From: UBA1738 sp045577675
Lineage (GTDB): Bacteria > Bacillota > Clostridia > UBA1381
DNA length: 20,801 nt
NCBI GenBank assembly: GCA_045577675.1
Contig: JAZNIV010000048.1
Span: 1-20,801, forward strand
Reading direction: 5' to 3'
Shown here: in pieces, positions 13,903 to 20,801 of the stretch
Layout of the letters: each line of letters begins with the position of its first letter
Numbering within the stretch: position 1 is the first letter of the stretch
Program-made: the position numbers and the translations under genes
The notes under the pieces: model-generated
Database searches by the model: none
Told to the model about the DNA's origin: nothing
The model's input: only the letters and a program-made list of their open reading frames with translations

Positions 13903-14598
13903 CTATACAAACAACGACATAAGCAGGTTGTTGTCATAAAAATATTTTAAAACATATGTAGAGTCGATTGCGGTTTGCACTGCCTGGAGCTTGTCCAACG
14001 GAGTTAAAATACTTACAGCTCCGCAAATTATGTAGACGCTAAGCAGTGCGTTGAATATGCCGATTGCCGCACCTAAGGTACGGTTAATGGTTTTTAGTCC
14101 GGGAAGCCCGAAAAGGCTTTCTAAAAGCTTGAGTATAAGGAAAACAAACAGCCGGACGGCTAAAAACAGCAGAATTATTGAAAGAAGCCGGAGTATTAAA
14201 AGTGAAATGGAGTCGGTAATAACCTCCATAACGTTGTTTTTTATTTCCGACATCTGCTTGATGCTTGTTTCGATGCTGTCCGATAAAAAGGACGGCAGTG
14301 ACAGTGCCTCGCAAATTAAAAGAGACTGCTCGGTGTCGGTGGTGTCTGTATCCTGCGGAAGGTTTTCCTTTTCGTAGGTTTTGGTCACATTTTTGCTTAC
14401 CATAAGCTTAATATTGTCGCCAAGCGGTGACTGCTGCAGAAAATTTAACACAACAGGCTGCAGCGAGGTCAGAAGAATTGCGGTTAGTAAAAGTGCCACA
14501 ATACTTCTTGACGCGCGGATAAATCCTTTTTTTGCAGAAGCCGCAACAAAGCAAACGATAACTGCAATTAAGATTGCATCTAATATAAGTCCGGCCAT
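13903..14598 (-). CDS. CvpA family membrane protein
   Basis: This 231-residue protein has four likely membrane helices, near residues 4-22, 31-50, 131-154 and 175-197. A polar segment of about 80 residues (51-130), rich in Asp and Thr at its start, lies between the second and third. The N-terminal motif DAILIAVIVCFVAASAKKGF and the later GLPGLKTINRTLGAAIG match the CvpA/colicin V production family, whose exact job is unknown. AGGAGG lies upstream within the end of the DUF5711 gene, and only 3 nt separate the genes. Constant pairing with that gene suggests a joint membrane role, which is inference. Confidence 0.85.
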   Translation of the reverse strand: MAGLILDAILIAVIVCFVAASAKKGFIRASRSIVALLLTAILLTSLQPVVLNFLQQSPLGDNIKLMVSKNVTKTYEKENLPQDTDTTDTEQSLLICEALSLPSFLSDSIETSIKQMSEIKNNVMEVITDSISLLILRLLSIILLFLAVRLFVFLILKLLESLFGLPGLKTINRTLGAAIGIFNALLSVYIICGAVSILTPLDKLQAVQTAIDSTYVLKYFYDNNLLMSLFV

Positions 14599-14601
14599 AA
14601 G

Positions 14602-15981
14602 TTATTCTACCTCCTGCCCGCTATTTGACTGCACAGGTGCAGAAACGGTTTCTTGTTTTTTCTGCTTTGACAGCTTCTTAAACTGCACACTCTGGCTGTA
14701 TACGCAGAAGGTATGCTTAGAGTCTGTTGCAAAAAGCTGCTGTATGTTTGAATCGCAGGACGCACGCAGGATTTTTTTGCCTTTAAAGTTGGTTATAATC
14801 ACGTCACGTCCGCTATTGTATGCGATATAGTCCGATTTTATGCTGACGGAGTCAGGCATAGCTTCGGTCTTAATAGGATTGTATGCTTTGCCTCCGGCGG
14901 ACAGAACAACAATTTCTCCTGTTCCGCTGTTTTCAAACAGCAATAGCTTACTGCCGTTTGCGGCAATATCATAATTTTTAAGAACCTTGCCCTGATAGCT
15001 GTAGTTCCAGAGGATTTTTCCTTTGCCGCCGATGCCGATGCATTGGCTGTCGGATATGGCATTTAGCCTGTCCTTGCTGTATTCAAGGTCAAAAATGATT
15101 GAATCCTTAAAATTCTTGGTTTTATAAATAGTTTTTCCGTCCACACCAAAGCAGGTGATAAAGCTGTCTGCACCCTCGTCTGTGTTTAAAAGTGATATGC
15201 TGACGTGTCGGCTATCTGATATTGCAGCATCTAAAATATTATATGAGCCGGAATCCCAGACAAAAACAACTTTTCCGCTTTTGTTAAACACGACCACCTG
15301 ACCTTTAAAGTAATCCTTTTCGGTTACTGCAACGACATCTCCGTTTTCCGACAGGTCGGCGGTTATTATATTTCCTTCTGTTTTAGAGGAGAACAGCAGC
15401 TTTTTACCTTTATAAAGGCTCAGTTTTTTTGCACCGGTTTCGTTTATCAGGACGTAGTTGCCTTTTACTGTAACAGACGGTGCCTGCATTTGAATAATAT
15501 TATCCCACAAAAGCTTGCCGGAGGAGTCAAATGCCCGGTAACGAGTTTCGTTGACACAAAGCATTGTGCCGCCGTAGTCGGCATAACGTGCATTTTCAGC
15601 AGCGTCAAGTGCGATTGGAAGCTCGTCCTTTGCGGTGGCCTTTTCGGGTTCCTTTGCGGTCAGCTCAGTAGTGCCTTCAACAGGAATGATTTCCTCCTGG
15701 CCGGCATACCCTAAAGCCTTTTCAAGCTCTGCCTGCTCGGATGCCGGCATCATAGTCGGCTTTGGTGAAGGCGGAGTCATATCGTCAAGGTAAAGCTGAG
15801 TTTCGATTGGGAGAGTAATGCCGAGCATATTGCATATACCGCTGATGTTATGCTTGAAATTATTTTTATATGTCTCGATAAACGGAACGTTGGCTCCGGA
15901 GGCGATAAGTGCAAATAACACTGCCGCTAAAAGGCAGAGGATAACAACTAAAAGCTTTGCAAAATTGCCCTTTTTCTTCAT
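14602..15981 (-). CDS. DUF5711-like membrane-anchored beta-propeller protein
   Basis: This 459-residue protein has a basic N-terminus and one membrane helix (residues 8-28, LAKLLVV-type hydrophobic run), so most of it lies outside the cell. A Pro-rich linker (TPPSPKPTMMPAS) comes near residue 70. From about residue 130 onward short beta-rich repeats follow, as in a PQQ/WD-like propeller: CVNETRYRAFDSSGKLLWDN, VVVFNKSGKVVFVWDS and IGIGGKGKILWNYSYQGK. The C-terminus is a Lys/Gln/Ser-rich tail. I associate this layout and its position beside cvpA with DUF5711, a clostridial family of unknown function. The end overlaps nothing, and its start overlaps the truA stop by 1 nt. Confidence 0.8.
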   Translation of the reverse strand: MKKKGNFAKLLVVILCLLAAVLFALIASGANVPFIETYKNNFKHNISGICNMLGITLPIETQLYLDDMTPPSPKPTMMPASEQAELEKALGYAGQEEIIPVEGTTELTAKEPEKATAKDELPIALDAAENARYADYGGTMLCVNETRYRAFDSSGKLLWDNIIQMQAPSVTVKGNYVLINETGAKKLSLYKGKKLLFSSKTEGNIITADLSENGDVVAVTEKDYFKGQVVVFNKSGKVVFVWDSGSYNILDAAISDSRHVSISLLNTDEGADSFITCFGVDGKTIYKTKNFKDSIIFDLEYSKDRLNAISDSQCIGIGGKGKILWNYSYQGKVLKNYDIAANGSKLLLFENSGTGEIVVLSAGGKAYNPIKTEAMPDSVSIKSDYIAYNSGRDVIITNFKGKKILRASCDSNIQQLFATDSKHTFCVYSQSVQFKKLSKQKKQETVSAPVQSNSGQEVE

Positions 15982-16715
15982 TAATAATACACCTCCGTTA
16001 AAAATAATCCCTGTGGCGGAGCGGTTATTCCTGCCCGCTTTCTGTCGCGGGATGCGATAATATCCGCCATTTCGTCTGCATCTATTTTGCCACAGCCTGA
16101 AAATGCAAGCGTTCCGGCAATAATGCGTACCATATTATATAAAAATCCGTTTCCGGTTACAGTTATTTTAATCAGGTCTCCCTCTTTTTCCACATCGAGG
16201 GAATAAATTGTCCGTACTGTGGTTTTGACAGTAAAGCCGCTTGCCGCAAAGCCGATAAAATCATGCTCTCCCAAAAAGGCTTTTGCCGCCTTTTGCATCT
16301 TAGCTATATCGGTTTTATAGGGGAAATGCCAGGCATAATTAACTTTAAAAACATCGGGAAACTGTGAATTTTGAATATAATAGGTATAGCATTTCTTTTT
16401 TGCTGAATATCTTGAGTTAAAATCCGGTTCGGCATCCTCTGCAAAAAGGCAGATAATATCCGAGGGCAGGCGAGTGTTTAGTGCAAGGGGCAGCTTGTCA
16501 GACGGAATAGATGTTTCTGATTTGAAATTACACACAAACCGTCTTGCGTGAACACCTGTGTCGGTGCGGCTACAGCCGACAATCTGCGGCTTTTGACCGG
16601 TAAGGCTCATTATTGCCTTTTCTAAGGTTTCCTGCACTGTTACTGCATTTTTTTGTGTTTGCCAGCCGTGATAGGCTGTGCCGTCATATTGAATGGTAAG
16701 CTTTATATTTCGCAT
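15981..16715 (-). CDS. truA: tRNA pseudouridine synthase A
   Basis: This 244-residue enzyme makes pseudouridine at positions 38-40 of the tRNA anticodon stem. The start MRNIKLTIQYDGTAYHGWQT and the catalytic motif GCSRTDTGVHARRF with Asp52 are diagnostic. It ends with the C-terminal motif AGITAPPQGLFLTEVYY. The length is normal. It lies 10 nt after ecfT, the same order as in many Firmicutes. Confidence 0.97.
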   Translation of the reverse strand: MRNIKLTIQYDGTAYHGWQTQKNAVTVQETLEKAIMSLTGQKPQIVGCSRTDTGVHARRFVCNFKSETSIPSDKLPLALNTRLPSDIICLFAEDAEPDFNSRYSAKKKCYTYYIQNSQFPDVFKVNYAWHFPYKTDIAKMQKAAKAFLGEHDFIGFAASGFTVKTTVRTIYSLDVEKEGDLIKITVTGNGFLYNMVRIIAGTLAFSGCGKIDADEMADIIASRDRKRAGITAPPQGLFLTEVYY

Positions 16716-16725
16716 ATACTCACCT

Positions 16726-17538
16726 CTATAAAAGCCGTCCGAGAACGATTACCAAAACTGCAAAGGTCAGCATAAATCCGCTTGCCAATGCGTCGCGGTA
16801 GGTCATCTTCATCTGTTTCATACGCGTGCGGTTTTTGCCGCCGTGATAGCACCGTGAATCCATGGCAACCGCCAAATCGTCGGCTCTTCTGAATGCACTT
16901 ATAAAAAGCGGTACCAAAAGAGGTATCATTGCCTTTGCACGCTTTAAAATATTTCCGCTTTCAAAGTCTGCACCTCTTGCCATCTGTGCTTTCATAATCT
17001 TTTCGGTTTCTTCCGAAAGTGTCGGGATAAAGCGGATAGCAATGGTCATCATCATTGCAATTTCGTGTGCCGGTACCTTTATAACCTCAAAAGGTCTTAA
17101 AAGCTTCTCAATTCCGTCTGTAAGCATAAGCGGAGAAGTGGTTAAGGTCAGTACCGATGTGCCGATAACGAGATATATAAGCCTCAAAATCATTAAAACA
17201 GCCGTTACAGCACCCTCTCTTGTGATTTTAAGTGCACTCCAAAACGGGCATACCCACAAAACCGTACTGCCCTGTGTCATAAACAGGTTAATTACGGCGG
17301 TAAAAATAAGAATATACAGCATAGGCTTAAGGCCGCGGAGAATAAATTTAACCGGCACCTGTGATAAATACACCAAAAATAGTGTAAAAGCCGTGAATGC
17401 AATATATGCAGCAGGAGTTCTTATCATAAACAGGATAACGATATAAAATAATGTTAATAAAAGCTTTACTCTTGCGTCCATTTGATGAATAAAGGAACTG
17501 CCCTCAACATACTGTCCGATTGTAATATCCTTAAACAT
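16726..17538 (-). CDS. ecfT: ECF transporter transmembrane component T
   Basis: This 270-residue membrane protein couples the two ATPases to the substrate-binding S component of energy-coupling-factor vitamin transporters. The start FKDITIGQYVEGSSFIHQMD is typical. Membrane helices lie near 25-58, 70-88, 110-132 and 248-269. The cytosolic coupling helices carry MARGAD (187-189 Ala-Arg-Gly) and AMDSRCYHGG (Ser228-Arg229-Cys230), the second a variant of the Ala-Arg-Gly motif. The start overlaps the ecfA2 end by 8 nt. Confidence 0.96.
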   Translation of the reverse strand: MFKDITIGQYVEGSSFIHQMDARVKLLLTLFYIVILFMIRTPAAYIAFTAFTLFLVYLSQVPVKFILRGLKPMLYILIFTAVINLFMTQGSTVLWVCPFWSALKITREGAVTAVLMILRLIYLVIGTSVLTLTTSPLMLTDGIEKLLRPFEVIKVPAHEIAMMMTIAIRFIPTLSEETEKIMKAQMARGADFESGNILKRAKAMIPLLVPLFISAFRRADDLAVAMDSRCYHGGKNRTRMKQMKMTYRDALASGFMLTFAVLVIVLGRLL

Positions 17539-18391
17539 TTTCTGCCTCCTTAATCAGTCCGGCATAAAGCTCGGCAGCATACTTTACGGTGTAAACATCT
17601 GGACGGATATTTATTCCGTCCTGTATGAGCCTGTGGGTAAGCTCTGTAATTTGAGGAACATTAAGCCCCATACTTTTAAGTTCTTCGCTTCTTGCGAAAA
17701 CCTCGGCAACGCTTCCCTGCATTGCAAGACGGCCTTTGTTCATAACAAGAATGTTCTCAGCAATTCGTGCAACGTCCTCCATAGAGTGCGAAACAAAAAG
17801 GATAGTGAGGTTTTTATTCGTTTTGTGAAGCTCAACCAGCTGGTCTAAGATTTCGTCTCTGCCTTTTGGGTCAAGCCCTGCTGTAGGCTCGTCCAAAATA
17901 AGCACCCTTGGCTTCATTGAAAGAACACCGGCAATTGCCGCACGGCGTTTCTGACCGCCGGAAAGCTCAAAGGGGGATTTGTCAAGTAAATCCTCGGAAA
18001 GCCCTACAAACTGTGCGGCATTTAACACCCTCTCATGAATTTCGTCCTCGGAAAGCCCCATATTGGTAGGACCAAAAGCAATGTCTTTATAGACGGTTTC
18101 TTCAAAAAGCTGATGCTCGGGGTACTGAAAAACAAGCCCCACATTTTTGCGGACACTGCGAAGGTCGGCTCCTGGTGCGGTAATATCTACACCGTCAATT
18201 TCGATTTTTCCGCTTGTTGGGCGTGTAAGTGCGTTAAGATGCTGAATAAGTGTGGATTTTCCGGAGCCTGTATGCCCGATAATTGCGGTAAAATCACCGT
18301 CCGGTATTTCAAAGCTAATATTGTGAAGTGCCGTTTTTTCGTAGGGCATTCCCTGCTGATATATATATGTCAAATCTGAAACCTTAATCAT
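17531..18391 (-). CDS. ecfA2: ECF transporter ATP-binding protein A2
   Basis: This 286-residue ABC ATPase has Walker A GHTGSGKS (39-46), Q-loop Gln89 (VFQYPEHQLFEETVYKDIAF), signature LSGGQKRRAAIAG (from 143), Walker B LILDEP (Glu168) and switch His202 (VSHSMEDVARI). The PEHQLFEETV stretch and the second-position order in the cluster indicate the EcfA2 (EcfA') subunit. It powers uptake together with EcfA1 and EcfT. The start overlaps the ecfA1 stop by 4 nt. Confidence 0.95.
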   Translation of the reverse strand: MIKVSDLTYIYQQGMPYEKTALHNISFEIPDGDFTAIIGHTGSGKSTLIQHLNALTRPTSGKIEIDGVDITAPGADLRSVRKNVGLVFQYPEHQLFEETVYKDIAFGPTNMGLSEDEIHERVLNAAQFVGLSEDLLDKSPFELSGGQKRRAAIAGVLSMKPRVLILDEPTAGLDPKGRDEILDQLVELHKTNKNLTILFVSHSMEDVARIAENILVMNKGRLAMQGSVAEVFARSEELKSMGLNVPQITELTHRLIQDGINIRPDVYTVKYAAELYAGLIKEAENV

Positions 18392-19236
18392 TTTACCAGT
18401 CCTTTTAATCTGTCAAGAAGTACTTTTTCACATTCTTCAACCGTTATAATATCCTCCGGCATATCAATTCCCATTTCCCGAAGGCGGAACATAAGCTCGG
18501 TTACCTGCGGAACATCAAGCCCGATTTTCTTGATTTTCTCGACCTGCCGGAAAACTTTTTTTGGAACATCATCAAGAATTGCTCTGCCCTTTTCCATAAC
18601 TACAATTCTGTCTGCCATTGCTGCCTCTTCCATATAGTGTGTTATAAGAACGACAGTCATACCCTTGGTGCGGTTCAGGTTCTTTATTGTTTTCATAACC
18701 TCGCTTCTGCCCTTGGGGTCAAGCATTGCAGTTGGCTCGTCAAGAATGATACATTCCGGCTCCATGGCAAGAACGCTTGCTATGGCAATTCGCTGCTTCT
18801 GCCCTCCGGAAAGACGGGAGGGTGAGCTTTTTGCGAACTCGGTCATATTTACTATTTCAAGACATTCGTCTACTCTTTTTCGTATTTCAGAAGGAGCCAC
18901 TCCGAGATTTTCAGGAGCGAATGCCACCTCATCCTCGACTACTGCAGCCACAATCTGATTGTCGGGGTTTTGAAACACCATTCCTGCGGTGCTGCGGATT
19001 TTGTAGGTAAATTCCTCGATTGATGTATCCATACCTGCCACATAAACCTTGCCGCCTGAAGGCAAAAGAATTCCGTTGAAGTGCTTTGCAAGCGTGGATT
19101 TTCCTGAACCGTTATGTCCAAGCACAGCAACAAAGCTGCCCTTGTCTATGTGCAGGTCAAGGTCTTTTATTACAAGCTTTTTTTCGTGTGTTTCCTCATC
19201 ATCATATGAAAAGGACAGGTTTTTTGTGTCTATCAT
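18388..19236 (-). CDS. ecfA1: ECF transporter ATP-binding protein A1
   Basis: This 282-residue ABC ATPase has Walker A GHNGSGKS (40-47), Q-loop Gln89 (MVFQNPDNQIVAAVVEDEVAF), signature LSGGQKQRIAIAS (from 142), Walker B IILDEP (Glu167) and switch His200 (ITHYMEEA). The QNPDNQIVA stretch is typical for EcfA1. No S component (for riboflavin, folate, biotin and so on) is encoded here, so this is a shared group II module that serves S components from elsewhere. It follows the methyltransferase by 7 nt. Confidence 0.95.
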   Translation of the reverse strand: MIDTKNLSFSYDDEETHEKKLVIKDLDLHIDKGSFVAVLGHNGSGKSTLAKHFNGILLPSGGKVYVAGMDTSIEEFTYKIRSTAGMVFQNPDNQIVAAVVEDEVAFAPENLGVAPSEIRKRVDECLEIVNMTEFAKSSPSRLSGGQKQRIAIASVLAMEPECIILDEPTAMLDPKGRSEVMKTIKNLNRTKGMTVVLITHYMEEAAMADRIVVMEKGRAILDDVPKKVFRQVEKIKKIGLDVPQVTELMFRLREMGIDMPEDIITVEECEKVLLDRLKGLVK

Positions 19237-19243
19237 AGGTTTA

Positions 19244-20113
19244 TCAGTCCTTGTTCCAACGGCAGCTGATTCCGCAGGGAAGAATCATTTTTTTGTCCTG
19301 CATCATAAGCCCGATTTCGTCACAGCTTACTTCGCCGCCGTATTTTTTCTTCATTGTAAGTGTTAAAACGTTGTGCATAATGGTTTGTGACAAGCCGGTT
19401 GTGTATGAATTTATCAAAAAGAACAGCGGCTCGTCCGACAAAATTTTCATACAATCCTCAATTAAAGGATAAAGCTCGTCCTCGATTTTCCATAGCTCTC
19501 CGCCGGGACCTCTGCCGTAGGAGGGCGGATCCATAATGATTGCATCGTATTTTTTGCCGCGGCGAGCTTCTCTTGCGACAAACTTCTTTACGTCGTCAAC
19601 AATATACCTGACAGGCCTGTCTGAAAGTCCGGAGGCTGCCATGTTTTCCTTTGCCCACGTAACCATTCCTTTTGATGCGTCAACGTGGCAAACCTCAGCA
19701 CCTGCTGCCGTTGCCGCAACTGTTGCACCGCCTGTGTAAGCAAAAAGGTTCAACACCTTAACGGGACGGTCTGCCTTTTTTATTATATCGGAAAACCAGT
19801 CCCAGTTAACCGCCTGCTCGGGGAAAAGCCCTGTGTGCTTAAAGCCCATAGGCTTTATGTTAAAGGTAAGGTTTTTGTAGCGGACAGTCCAACGCTCAGG
19901 CATTTTCTTGTTAAAATACTCCCAATGTCCGCCGCCGGATGTGCTGCGGTGATAGGTTGCGTCTGTTTTGTTCCATAAGCTGCCGCCGTGTTTTTCGGTC
20001 CAGATTGCCTGGGGGTCAGGACGGCGGAGCAGAATGTTACTCCAATATTCCAGCTTTTCACCGCCTGCTGCATCTATTAAAATGTAATCCTTCCAGTCTT
20101 TAGAATACCACAT
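19244..20113 (-). CDS. Class I SAM-dependent methyltransferase (RlmI/RlmK-like catalytic domain)
   Basis: This 289-residue protein has a Rossmann-type methyltransferase fold. The SAM-binding motif I is KVLNLFAYTGGATVAA (119-134), followed by VDASKGMVTWAKENM with Asp145. The catalytic DPPSYGRGP is at 195-203, a motif usual for base-amino or C5 rRNA methyltransferases. An N-terminal beta region rich in Trp and Gly (IWTEKHGGSLWNKTDATYHR) comes before it. The PUA domain found in RlmI is missing, so the substrate is not certain; RNA is likely. GGAG is 6 nt before the ATG. It is the first gene of the operon that runs to rho. Confidence 0.85.
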   Translation of the reverse strand: MWYSKDWKDYILIDAAGGEKLEYWSNILLRRPDPQAIWTEKHGGSLWNKTDATYHRSTSGGGHWEYFNKKMPERWTVRYKNLTFNIKPMGFKHTGLFPEQAVNWDWFSDIIKKADRPVKVLNLFAYTGGATVAATAAGAEVCHVDASKGMVTWAKENMAASGLSDRPVRYIVDDVKKFVAREARRGKKYDAIIMDPPSYGRGPGGELWKIEDELYPLIEDCMKILSDEPLFFLINSYTTGLSQTIMHNVLTLTMKKKYGGEVSCDEIGLMMQDKKMILPCGISCRWNKD

Positions 20114-20196
20114 ATTTTTCTCCGGTTATTTTTTTATTATCTTTTACATAACTGCTGCAAAAGGATACACTAATTCCATTCTACAGTTTACCTTGT

Positions 20197-20225
20197 ATTT
20201 TACCACAATTTGCGGAAAAGGTCAA
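20197..20225 (-). promoter_or_regulatory. Sigma-A promoter of the methyltransferase-ecf-truA-cvpA-rho operon
   Basis: On the minus strand, TTGACC (20220-20225) and TAAAAT (20197-20202) are 17 nt apart. The leader would be about 75 nt. Downstream, all gene gaps are 15 nt or less, or the genes overlap, so this single promoter could serve all eight genes. Confidence 0.7.
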
Positions 20226-20265
20226 TAACCCTGTGATATTATAATAAAAAATATAGTCGCAATGG

Positions 20266-20294
20266 TTGACGTGTGTGATGAAAAATTGTATACT
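20266..20294 (+). promoter_or_regulatory. Sigma-A promoter of the DUF6472-like gene
   Basis: TTGACG (20266-20271) and TATACT (20289-20294) are 17 nt apart. This leaves a short leader with GAGG directly before the coding region. Confidence 0.75.
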
Positions 20295-20315
20295 GATATA
20301 TAAGAGGTGGAAATG

Positions 20316-20501
20316 ATGAAAAGAAAAAAGACCTGCTGCGAGGAATGTGCATACTATGTGTATGATGAGGAATATGAAAGCTATTTTTGCGATATGTCCC
20401 TCGATGAGGACGAAATGATGCGGTTTATGCAGGGCAGCTTTGATAACTGTCCGTATTACCGTCTGGGTGATGAATATGCTGTTGTAAGAAAACAAAACTA
20501 A
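20316..20501 (+). CDS. Small Cys-rich, acidic protein (DUF6472-like)
   Basis: This 61-residue protein has four conserved-looking cysteine positions (KTCCEEC at the start, SYFCDM, DNCPYYR) that could bind zinc or iron. Between them is an acidic, aromatic stretch (YYVYDEEYESYF, MSLDEDEMMRFMQG). It ends DEYAVVRKQN. I recognise the pattern as DUF6472, a small clostridial family of unknown function, from memory. The frame also opens with GTG at 20307 and ATG at 20313, but GAGG (20304-20307) has a proper 8-nt spacer only to ATG 20316. It has its own promoter. Confidence 0.8.
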   Translation: MKRKKTCCEECAYYVYDEEYESYFCDMSLDEDEMMRFMQGSFDNCPYYRLGDEYAVVRKQN

Positions 20502-20576
20502 GACCTTTGAAAAATGTCATAAAAAGTATGTTATGTTGTAAAAAGGGTTTTAAGATAGCTTATTTTAAGAAAAACA

Positions 20577-20605
20577 TTGACACAAAAGGTGTTTTATGGT
20601 AAACT
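20577..20605 (+). promoter_or_regulatory. Promoter of the GH65 gene
   Basis: A perfect TTGACA (20577-20582) and TAAACT (20600-20605) are 17 nt apart. The weak -10 suggests an activator or regulated use. The stretch 20502-20576 shows no clear terminator for the preceding gene. Confidence 0.6.
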
Positions 20606-20613
20606 TGACGAGT

Positions 20614-20646
20614 AGGATAAAATCCGTACACAATGGGTTTTATCCT
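20614..20646 (+). promoter_or_regulatory. Hairpin at the 5' end of the GH65 transcript
   Basis: A 12-bp stem (20614-20625 with 20635-20646, one G-U pair) has a 9-nt loop and is followed by TGAATTTTTAT. It begins at or just after the predicted transcription start. It might be an operator, an attenuator, or an mRNA-stabilising hairpin. Confidence 0.45.
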
Positions 20647-20679
20647 TGAATTTTTATTCAGAAACAGGAGGAGAATAGG

Positions 20680-20801
20680 GTGGGAATCTGGAAATTAACA
20701 GAAGCTGAATTTGTAAAAGAGCATATTCCGCACTTAGGAAATAAATATCTCATAGGAAACGGATATTTCGGGGTTCGCGGAACTATGGAGGAATATACAA
20801 A
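20680..20801 (+). CDS. Glycoside hydrolase family 65 phosphorylase, N-terminus (3' end outside window)
   Basis: Forty codons are present. They start with GTG preceded by AGGAGGAG (20666-20673) at an ideal distance. The peptide reads MGIWKLTEAEFVKEHIPHLG, then KYLIGNGYFGVRGTMEEYT. The LIGNGYFGVRGT motif is the conserved N-terminal signature of family 65 disaccharide phosphorylases (maltose, trehalose, kojibiose or nigerose type). These split an alpha-glucoside with phosphate into beta-glucose 1-phosphate and glucose. The specificity cannot be told from this part. Confidence 0.85.
   Translation, partial: MGIWKLTEAEFVKEHIPHLGNKYLIGNGYFGVRGTMEEYT

Noticed and set aside
16862..17446. 194-codon frame on the plus strand opposite ecfT
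   Set aside because: It is the antisense shadow of a well-supported membrane protein gene; its hydrophobic look reflects the opposite strand and there is no good binding site.
20114..20196. Riboswitch in the leader of the ECF operon
   Set aside because: The leader is only about 80 nt, AT-rich, and shows no known aptamer core or terminator.

Overview
This window looks like chromosomal DNA of a spore-forming, Gram-positive-type Clostridium relative (class Clostridia). The grounds are spoIIE, clostridial-type YidC and Jag, a CpsC/CpsD pair, an energy-coupling-factor (ECF) vitamin-transport module next to truA, a DUF5711/CvpA pair, consensus sigma-A promoters with 17-nt spacers, and strong AGGAGG-type ribosome binding sites. 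Intergenic DNA is AT-rich. I see no phage genes, transposase, CRISPR array, rRNA or tRNA, so this is mostly core genome. No species can be named from the sequence alone.

Layout, left to right. (1) 1-1271, plus strand: the end of PTS enzyme I, a stand-alone glucose-type IIA protein and a strong terminator. (2) 1272-1497: an unusual multi-palindrome and a clear promoter, followed by a MocR/PdxR-type regulator (1498-2571) whose aminotransferase-like domain stops about 100 residues early. (3) 2614-5979, minus strand: rpmH-rnpA-yidD-yidC-jag-yebC, the classic ribosomal protein L34, RNase P and membrane-insertion cluster. It comes here without the usual dnaA/oriC upstream or mnmE/mnmG downstream. 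(4) 5980-6486: a gene-poor stretch with the rpmH promoter and, upstream of it, a separate promoter-plus-terminator unit that could make a small RNA of about 115 nt. (5) 6487-9445: a YfcE-type phosphodiesterase (minus) divergent from spoIIE (plus) across a region with Spo0A-box-like sites; a small unknown gene follows spoIIE closely. (6) 9521-11235, minus: a CpsC-like chain-length protein and a CpsD-like tyrosine kinase with a very long Tyr-Gly repeat tail. (7) 11433-12414, plus: endonuclease III and a HIT-family hydrolase, then a strong terminator. (8) 12571-20113, minus: eight tightly packed genes that look like one operon from one promoter: SAM methyltransferase, ecfA1, ecfA2, ecfT, truA, DUF5711 protein, cvpA and rho. 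(9) 20316-20801, plus: a small Cys-rich DUF6472-like protein and the first 40 codons of a glycoside hydrolase family 65 phosphorylase.

Themes. Two genes serve sugar uptake through the PTS. The rpmH cluster supplies translation, RNase P and membrane protein insertion. SpoIIE dephosphorylates SpoIIAA to activate sigma F in the forespore. The CpsC/CpsD pair controls polysaccharide export or chain length. The ECF module energises vitamin uptake with S components encoded elsewhere. I found no clear previously undescribed system. The best leads are the (YG)n-tailed kinase, the putative small RNA upstream of rpmH, the shortened MocR protein, the small gene behind spoIIE and the DUF5711/CvpA pair.
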